A DNA stretch of 46,567 nt, taken from contig JBEDUI010000189.1 in NCBI GenBank assembly GCA_040414495.1, forward strand, positions 1-46,567, written 5' to 3'. The notes beneath the pieces are model-generated. The model made no database searches. It saw only the letters and a program-made list of their open reading frames with translations, and had not been told where the DNA came from. The position numbers and the translations under genes were made by a program. Shown one piece after another: positions 41,718 through 46,567 of the stretch (position 1 is the first letter of the stretch; every line of letters starts with the position of its first letter). The stretch comes from DATAVB01 sp040414495. GTDB taxonomy: Bacteria; Actinomycetota; Actinomycetes; Mycobacteriales; QHCD01.

Positions 41718-42902
41718 ATGGAAATTCCACGTCATCGCAGAAGCTGGGTTTCGGCGGCCATCATGTCCCTGGTCGCACTCGCACTCGCCGCGGCCATCCT
41801 CGTACCGCTTGCACTATCGGGAGGCAGCCGTACGGCACGGGAACCGGCGGCGCACAGCGCGCGAACGGGAAACGATCCACCCGTCTACGCGTATTTTTAC
41901 CAGTGGTACACCGCCTCGTCGTGGCGCCGGGCGAAGGAGGACTATCCGCTCGCCGGGCGCTACAGCAGTGACGATGTGACAGTCCTGCGCAGCCAGGTGA
42001 AACAAGCGCGTGCCGCCGGCATCGACGGCTTCCTGACATCGTGGAAGGACACGCCGCAGCTCAACCGCCGCATACAAGAGCTGCTCCGAATCGCCGGGCA
42101 ACGGCACTTCGATATCGGCGTGGTTTACGAAGCGCTCGATTTCCATCGAAAGCCCCTGCCGATCGCGACCGTGGCCAGGGACATGACCTTCCTCGTCGAG
42201 CACTGGGGCGCGCAGCTGAAAAGCTCCTACTACGGGAAGCCGGTGATCATCTGGACCGGCACGGACCAGTTCTCACGCGCGGACGTACAGCAAGTCCGAA
42301 CGGCCCTGCATGGGCGGGCACTCCTGCTGGCGGCCGCGAAGCAAACCAGTGGCTACAAACGGGTCGCCGACCTCGTCGACGGCGAGGCCTACTACTGGTC
42401 CTCGGCCAATCCCGCCTCCTCGTTCACGCCGGCGAAACTCGACCAGATGAGCGCCGCTGTCCATGCACACAAGGGAATTTGGATCGCACCGGTGACCGGT
42501 GGCTTCGACGGCTCGACCCTCGGCCACACCAGGGTGGTGCAGCGCAACGGCGGCGGAACCCTCCGGCACAGCCTCGGTCAGGCATACGCCAGCCACCCAG
42601 ACGGGGTGGGTGTGATCAGTTGGAACGAATGGTCCGAGAACACCTACATCGAACCCAGTCAGAGATACGGCAACGAGGAGCTTCGCGCACTCACCACCTA
42701 TCTCGCAGCGCATCGCGCCACGGCCGCTGCGGCCCGAAGCCACAGTTGGTCGGGCCTGGTCGTCGTCCTGAGCGCCGCGTTGGTACTCGCCGGCGCGCTG
42801 GCCTGGTACGCGCATGCCAGTTCACGCCGTCGGCGCGCGAACCGGCCAAGTCAGAACGGCCATCGGCGGTACCCGAGCGGATCCGCCAGCATCAGGCCAT
42901 GA
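41718..42902 (+). CDS. Membrane-anchored GH99-like glycoside hydrolase (endo-alpha-mannosidase family type)
   Basis: A 394-residue protein with an N-terminal hydrophobic anchor (12-33), a catalytic domain (56-335) and a second helix (346-365) before an Arg-rich tail. The barrel opens VYAYFYQWYTASSW. It contains QARAAGIDGFLTSWKD, IGVVYEALDFH (E138) and VISWNEWSENTYIEPSQRYG (E304, E307, E312). The last block is the hallmark of GH99/GH71-type and WbsX-like enzymes that act on mannosyl glycans. Given its partners it would trim or release a mannose-containing surface chain. ATG 41718 lies 1 bp after the previous stop. Confidence 0.8.
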   Translation: MEIPRHRRSWVSAAIMSLVALALAAAILVPLALSGGSRTAREPAAHSARTGNDPPVYAYFYQWYTASSWRRAKEDYPLAGRYSSDDVTVLRSQVKQARAAGIDGFLTSWKDTPQLNRRIQELLRIAGQRHFDIGVVYEALDFHRKPLPIATVARDMTFLVEHWGAQLKSSYYGKPVIIWTGTDQFSRADVQQVRTALHGRALLLAAAKQTSGYKRVADLVDGEAYYWSSANPASSFTPAKLDQMSAAVHAHKGIWIAPVTGGFDGSTLGHTRVVQRNGGGTLRHSLGQAYASHPDGVGVISWNEWSENTYIEPSQRYGNEELRALTTYLAAHRATAAAARSHSWSGLVVVLSAALVLAGALAWYAHASSRRRRANRPSQNGHRRYPSGSASIRP

Positions 42903-42988
42903 CCCGACGTGCACGACTGCAGCGCCAGCAGTCGATGCACGGCTCGCGTCGGCGTTCCGCCTCGCCGCAGTCGTGAAATTTTCGAATG

Positions 42989-43076
42989 AGTTGCGTTCTG
43001 GGAACGATGCCAATATGAGAGTTTCATCATGCAATTGATACGGCCGGTTCCGCTTAATCCTCCGAAACCCCAGCGC
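42989..43076 (+). repeat. 88-bp direct repeat, right copy
   Basis: Same orientation as 32570-32657, offset exactly 10,419 bp, with no gap. It begins 86 bp after the stop of the GH99-like gene and ends at the -35 of the GH3 promoter. A matching CGTTC-TGG-GAACG palindrome is at its left end. The bases 42903-42988 hold nothing recognisable. Confidence 0.9.
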
Positions 43077-43106
43077 TTGACGGACAGTGAGGCTCGCCCG
43101 TAGCGT
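43077..43106 (+). promoter_or_regulatory. Probable promoter of the GH3 gene
   Basis: TTGACG (43077-43082), an 18-bp spacer and TAGCGT (43101-43106). A 7-bp inverted pair, CTTGACG and CGTCAAG, frames it. It starts where the 88-bp repeat ends. Confidence 0.5.
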
Positions 43107-43126
43107 CAAGTAGAGAGGAGCTTGCC

Positions 43127-43174
43127 CGAAACTTTCGAAATCCGTTTCGGTCGAGAAATGCTCGACCGAAACGG
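43127..43174. promoter_or_regulatory. LacI-type operator and a perfect 14-bp hairpin in the GH3 leader
   Basis: CGAAACTTTCG (43127-43137) is a perfect 11-bp palindrome of the kind bound by LacI-family repressors of glycosidase genes. Just after it, CCGTTTCGGTCGAG (43142-43155) and its exact complement (43161-43174) flank AAATG. The right arm ends 15 bp before the ATG and abuts the ribosome binding region, so it may be a second operator or an RNA hairpin. Confidence 0.65.
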
Positions 43175-43189
43175 GAGCGAGGACCGTAC

Positions 43190-45487
43190 ATGACGAACGA
43201 GCTGACCGACGATCCGCATGCGCGCCGGGCGGCCGAACTGCTGGCCGAACTGACGCTGGAGGAAAAGCTCGCGCAGCTCGTCGGTTTGTGGCTCGATGTC
43301 GGGCGCCCGTCCGACTCCGAAGTCGTCGCCCCGCTGCAGGACGCCATGTACGGCAAGATTCCTGGTTTCGAGGAATTCTCCAAACATGGCCTGGGCCAGC
43401 TGACCCGCCCGTTCGGGACCGCGCCGGTCGATCCGACCGAGGGCGCGCGCACACTGGCTCGCCGCCAACAGTGGCTGCGCGAGAACACCCGGCTGGGAAT
43501 TCCGGCGCTGGTGCATGAGGAATGCCTGACCGGGTTGGCGACGTGGCGGGCCACGACGTATCCGGCCCCACCGTCCTGGGGAGCGTCGTTCCATCCCGAA
43601 TTGGTCGAACGGATGGGCGCGGCGATCGGCGCACAAATGCGCCAGTTGGGTGTCCATCAGGGACTGGCGCCGGTGCTGGACGTGATCCGGGATCCGCGCT
43701 GGGGCCGGGTTGAGGAATGCATCGCCGAGGATCCGTACGTGGTGGGAACAATCGCGACCGCGTACGTGCAGGGTGTGCAGAGCCAGGGCACGCTCGCCAC
43801 CTTGAAGCATTTCGTCGGTTATTCGAATTCCCGGGCCGGCCGCAATCTGGCTCCGGTGCATGCCGGTCCGCGCGAAATCGCCGATGTGCTGCTGATTCCG
43901 TTCGAGATGGCGGTGTTGGACGGCGGTGCCGCGTCGGTGATGCAGTCCTACGCCGAAATCGACGGTCTGCCGGTGGCGGCCGATGATCGGCTGTTGACCG
44001 GAGTGCTGCGCGGGCAGTGGGGGCTGACCGGCACGGTCGTGGCCGACTATTTCGGAATCGCCTTTCTGCACAGCCTGCACGGCGTGGCGGCCGATCTCGG
44101 CGAGGCGGCGGCGGCCGCGTTGCAGGCCGGCATCGACGTCGAACTGCCGACCGGAAACGCCTATCTGGAGCCGTTGTCGGAGCTGGTACGGGCCGGCGCG
44201 GTACCGGAGTCCCTTGTGGACCGGGCCGTACTGCGGGTGCTCCGGCAAAAATCCGAAATCGGGCTGCTGGACGCCACGTTCGACCCGGACGCGATCGAAC
44301 CGATCGACCTCGATCCGGCCGACCACCGGGCGATCGCGACCCAGTTGGCCGAGGAATCGGTGATTCTGCTGACCAACAACGACACGCTGCCATTGGCCGA
44401 AAAAACGGCCAGCATCGCCGTCGTCGGTCCGAACGCCGACGATCCGGCCGCTTTGTTCGGCTGCTACAGCTTCGTCAACCACGTCATGCCGCAGCATCCG
44501 CAATTCGATATCGGACTGGCGGCCCCGACCGTCCTCGATCGGATCCGGGACGAATTCCCAGCGGCGACGGTCTCGCACGTCAAAGGCTGCGACGTCACCG
44601 ATTCCTCGACCGAGGACTTCGACGCCGCCGTGGCCGCGGCCCGGAGCGCGGATGTGTGCGTCGCGGTCCTGGGTGATCGAGCCGGGTTATTCGGTCGCGG
44701 CACCTCCGGCGAGGGCTGCGACACCGACGATCTGGAATTGCCCGGCGTACAACGGCAATTGGTGGAAAGGCTGCTGGAGACCGATACGCCGGTAATTCTG
44801 GTGCTGCTGACCGGCCGTCCCTATGCGCTGGCGTGGGCGGCCTGCTCGGCGGCCGCCATTGTGCAGGCGTTTTTCCCGGGTGAGGAGGGCGCGGCCGCCG
44901 TCGCCGGCGTGATTTCCGGCCGGATCAACCCCTCGGGTCGGCTGCCGGTCAGCATGCCGACCTCGGCCGGGGCACAGCCGTACAGCTACCTGCATCCGCC
45001 GTTGGGAGCGGCCAGCTCGGTCACCAACCTGGATACCAAGCCGGTATTTCCCTTCGGCCACGGGCTTTCCTACACGTCCTTTTCCTATGCGGATCTGCGG
45101 CTGCGCGCCGATCGGGTTCCGACCGATGGTCGCATTGCCGTTTCCTGCCAGGTGCACAACACCGGTTCGCGGGCCGGCGCCGAGGTGGTGCAGGTGTATG
45201 CGCACGATGTGGTCGGTTCGACCACACGGCCGGTCCGGCAGCTGGTCGGGTACGCCCGGGTCGAGTTGGCGGCCGGCGCCCAGGCCCGGGTGGAATTCTC
45301 GATTCCCACCACGCGGTTGGCTTTTTCCGACCGCGATTACCGTCGGGTGGTCGAGCCGGGCGCGGTGGAGTTCTATGTGGGCGCCTCCAGCGGCGATCAC
45401 GGACCCGCCGGGACGGTCGAACTGATCGGTGACGTACACCCGGTCACGACGGAGGATTCGCGCTATACCACGGTGACCGTTAGCTAA
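43190..45487 (+). CDS. Glycoside hydrolase family 3 enzyme (beta-glucosidase/beta-xylosidase type)
   Basis: A 765-residue, full-length GH3 enzyme without a signal peptide, so cytoplasmic. Domain 1 barrel: LGIPALVHEECLTG, the KHF loop (206-208) and the nucleophile D286 in GTVVADYFGI. Domain 2 sandwich: AEESVILLTNNDTLPL, GCDVTDSSTEDFDAAV, and FPGEEGAAAVAGVISGRINP followed by SGRLPVS. The C-terminal FN3-like domain opens with FPFGHGLSYTSF and then YADLRLR. It should release glucose or xylose from short imported glycans. Leader sites at 43127-43174 suggest sugar-responsive repression. A strong terminator follows. Confidence 0.93.
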   Translation: MTNELTDDPHARRAAELLAELTLEEKLAQLVGLWLDVGRPSDSEVVAPLQDAMYGKIPGFEEFSKHGLGQLTRPFGTAPVDPTEGARTLARRQQWLRENTRLGIPALVHEECLTGLATWRATTYPAPPSWGASFHPELVERMGAAIGAQMRQLGVHQGLAPVLDVIRDPRWGRVEECIAEDPYVVGTIATAYVQGVQSQGTLATLKHFVGYSNSRAGRNLAPVHAGPREIADVLLIPFEMAVLDGGAASVMQSYAEIDGLPVAADDRLLTGVLRGQWGLTGTVVADYFGIAFLHSLHGVAADLGEAAAAALQAGIDVELPTGNAYLEPLSELVRAGAVPESLVDRAVLRVLRQKSEIGLLDATFDPDAIEPIDLDPADHRAIATQLAEESVILLTNNDTLPLAEKTASIAVVGPNADDPAALFGCYSFVNHVMPQHPQFDIGLAAPTVLDRIRDEFPAATVSHVKGCDVTDSSTEDFDAAVAAARSADVCVAVLGDRAGLFGRGTSGEGCDTDDLELPGVQRQLVERLLETDTPVILVLLTGRPYALAWAACSAAAIVQAFFPGEEGAAAVAGVISGRINPSGRLPVSMPTSAGAQPYSYLHPPLGAASSVTNLDTKPVFPFGHGLSYTSFSYADLRLRADRVPTDGRIAVSCQVHNTGSRAGAEVVQVYAHDVVGSTTRPVRQLVGYARVELAAGAQARVEFSIPTTRLAFSDRDYRRVVEPGAVEFYVGASSGDHGPAGTVELIGDVHPVTTEDSRYTTVTVS

Positions 45488-45492
45488 ACGAC

Positions 45493-45529
45493 AATGGCTG
45501 CCGTACGTCCTGAACGTACGGCAGCCATT
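45493..45529. terminator. Bidirectional terminator between GH3 and the SDR gene
   Basis: A perfect 16-bp stem, AATGGCTGCCGTACGT with ACGTACGGCAGCCATT, around CCTGA. It lies 5 bp after the GH3 stop and 11 bp before the convergent stop. Confidence 0.85.
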
Positions 45530-45540
45530 CTGCGCGCGGT

Positions 45541-46527
45541 CTATGCGGCGGCGATGAGCTTGTCCAGCGTCGCGTTCACCGCGGCGTCGACCTGTTGCCG
45601 CTGCGGGTCAGCGTCAAACCAGTCGACGATTTCCCGGGACCCGATCGTGAACGGAACCTTCGCGACGTAATCGGGTACGACCGACTTGACCTTGCTGTTG
45701 TCGAAGATGACGGAGTTCGCCATGTCGCCCAGCAGCGGCGGACCCCATTTCGGCTCGGTCGCCGCGATCGTCTCCGACGCCACGTGCACCAGCTTGGGCT
45801 CGACTCCGGCCGCATTTCCCATCAGCCGGTAGATCTGGTTCCACGTCAGGGCCTCGTCCGAGGTGATATGGAAGCTGTCCCCGATCGCCTGCGGGTGGCC
45901 GAACAGACCGACGAACGCATGCGCGAAATCGGTGTGATGGGTCAGCACCCACAACGATGTGCCGTCGCCGTGCACCAACACCGGCTGACCGCGGCGCATC
46001 CGGTCGATCGCGGTCCAACCGCCCAGCAGCAAGGGCATCGCGGTCCGGTCATAGGTGTGCGACGGGCGGACGATGGTGGCCGGGAAACCGTCCTCGCGGT
46101 AAGCGTTGATGAGCAATTCCTCGCACGCGATCTTGTTGCGCGAGTATTCCCAGTACGGATTGGCCAGCGGCGTCGACTCGGTGATCGGTAGCCGGCCGAC
46201 CGGCTTCTGATAGGCCGATGCCGAACTGATGAACACGTACTGCCCCACCTTGCCCCGGAACAGATCCAGATCGGTCTGGATGTGGTCCGGGGTAAAGGCA
46301 ACGAATTCGGCGACCACGTCGAAGGTCTGATCGCCCAACGCCGCGCGGACCGACGCCGCGTCGCGGATATCGGCCTGCACCGACCGGACGCCGGGCGCGA
46401 GGTCCCGTTTCGTCGTCGCGCCACGGTTGAGCACGGTGACATCCATCCCGCGCTCGACCGCGAGCGGTACGCAGGCCGAGCTGATAATTCCCGTACCGCC
46501 GATAAACAGGACCTTCAACGCAGTCAT
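45541..46527 (-). CDS. NAD-dependent epimerase/dehydratase (extended SDR)
   Basis: A 328-residue extended short-chain dehydrogenase. Dinucleotide motif FIGGTGIISSACVPLA at the N-terminus, FVFISSASAYQK-like strand 5 (YVFISSASAYQKPVG), and active-site Y-x3-K in YWEYSRNKIACEELL. A C-terminal substrate domain has TIVRPSHTYDR and DFAHAFVGLFGHP. It probably acts on a nucleotide sugar or a related carbonyl compound; the exact reaction is open. ATG 46527 has AGGAG upstream; a TTG at 46533 is less likely. The last 40 bases of the window hold only its leader. Confidence 0.9.
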   Translation of the reverse strand: MTALKVLFIGGTGIISSACVPLAVERGMDVTVLNRGATTKRDLAPGVRSVQADIRDAASVRAALGDQTFDVVAEFVAFTPDHIQTDLDLFRGKVGQYVFISSASAYQKPVGRLPITESTPLANPYWEYSRNKIACEELLINAYREDGFPATIVRPSHTYDRTAMPLLLGGWTAIDRMRRGQPVLVHGDGTSLWVLTHHTDFAHAFVGLFGHPQAIGDSFHITSDEALTWNQIYRLMGNAAGVEPKLVHVASETIAATEPKWGPPLLGDMANSVIFDNSKVKSVVPDYVAKVPFTIGSREIVDWFDADPQRQQVDAAVNATLDKLIAAA

Positions 46528-46567
46528 CAACAACTCCTCATCATCGCGACATTCATCCGGCTTTCGC

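Noticed and set aside
42822..44393. 523-residue minus-strand ORF sharing an ASFPERNS peptide with the upstream extension of the aldo-keto reductase frame
   Set aside because: The shared peptide comes from the 88-bp DNA repeat, not from homologous proteins; the rest is a Pro/Arg-rich antisense shadow of GH3.

Overview
This 46.6 kb window is high-GC DNA with dense genes, many GTG starts and 4-nt GTGA/ATGA stop-start overlaps. It carries an F420-type LLM-class oxidoreductase, an ECF42-type sigma factor, DUF2188 and DUF2231 proteins, and several MarR or TetR regulators paired with exporters. Together these point to a soil-type actinomycete (Actinomycetota). I cannot name the genus. I see no rRNA, tRNA, CRISPR array, plasmid origin or intact transposon.

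Layout. 1-1.3 kb is an eroded accessory edge: imperfect repeats, a small phage-like nucleotide/sugar-handling protein and a scrap of a DDE transposase. 1.3-2.7 kb holds an ECF42 sigma factor whose usual DGPF/YCII partner has been gutted by an internal deletion. 2.8-6.3 kb has a divergent serine hydrolase / enolase-superfamily pair and a DUF2231 membrane protein. 6.4-14 kb holds two MarR-exporter modules (MarR plus a heterodimeric ABC exporter; MarR plus an MFS pump) around a HemK-like methyltransferase. It ends in a sugar-porter pseudogene. 15-22.7 kb is a metabolic and housekeeping mixture: LLM oxidoreductase, carboxypeptidase-regulatory-like repeat protein, DUF2188, D-amino-acid-oxidase-like enzyme with a TetR regulator, PAP2 phosphatase and a DHA2-type MFS pump. 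22.7-23.7 kb is a gene-free block of two minisatellite arrays. A third MarR-exporter module (DrrAB-like ABC) follows, then a nucleotidyltransferase. 26.9-32.5 kb holds a VOC protein, an extra adenylate kinase, a Gfo/Idh/MocA dehydrogenase, a D-threonate/D-erythronate-type kinase with PdxA2, and an aldo-keto reductase.

The most interesting part is 32.6-43.1 kb. Two near-identical 88-bp direct repeats, 10,419 bp apart, bracket a zinc-ribbon gene and a tight five-gene operon. The operon encodes: (1) a fusion of a polyprenyl-phosphate-mannose-synthase-like GT2, a GtrA membrane domain and an HPr-kinase-like P-loop domain; (2) a secreted purple-acid-phosphatase-like enzyme with FN3 and lectin-like modules; (3) a GT39/ArnT-like membrane glycosyltransferase; (4) an exported, membrane-anchored protein of unknown family with two related beta-rich repeats; (5) a membrane-anchored GH99-like (endo-alpha-mannosidase family) protein. 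The set looks like a lipid-linked-sugar pathway for building, dephosphorylating and trimming an extracellular, probably mannosyl, glycan. I know of no described system with this gene order. The repeats lie upstream of an aldo-keto reductase (leftward) and a GH3 glycosidase (rightward), so the block may have been inserted between two formerly divergent neighbours. The right end holds the GH3 enzyme, with LacI-type operator-like sites and a perfect hairpin in its leader, and an SDR-family epimerase.

All coordinates and identities come from reading the sequence. No database search, structure prediction or statistics were run.
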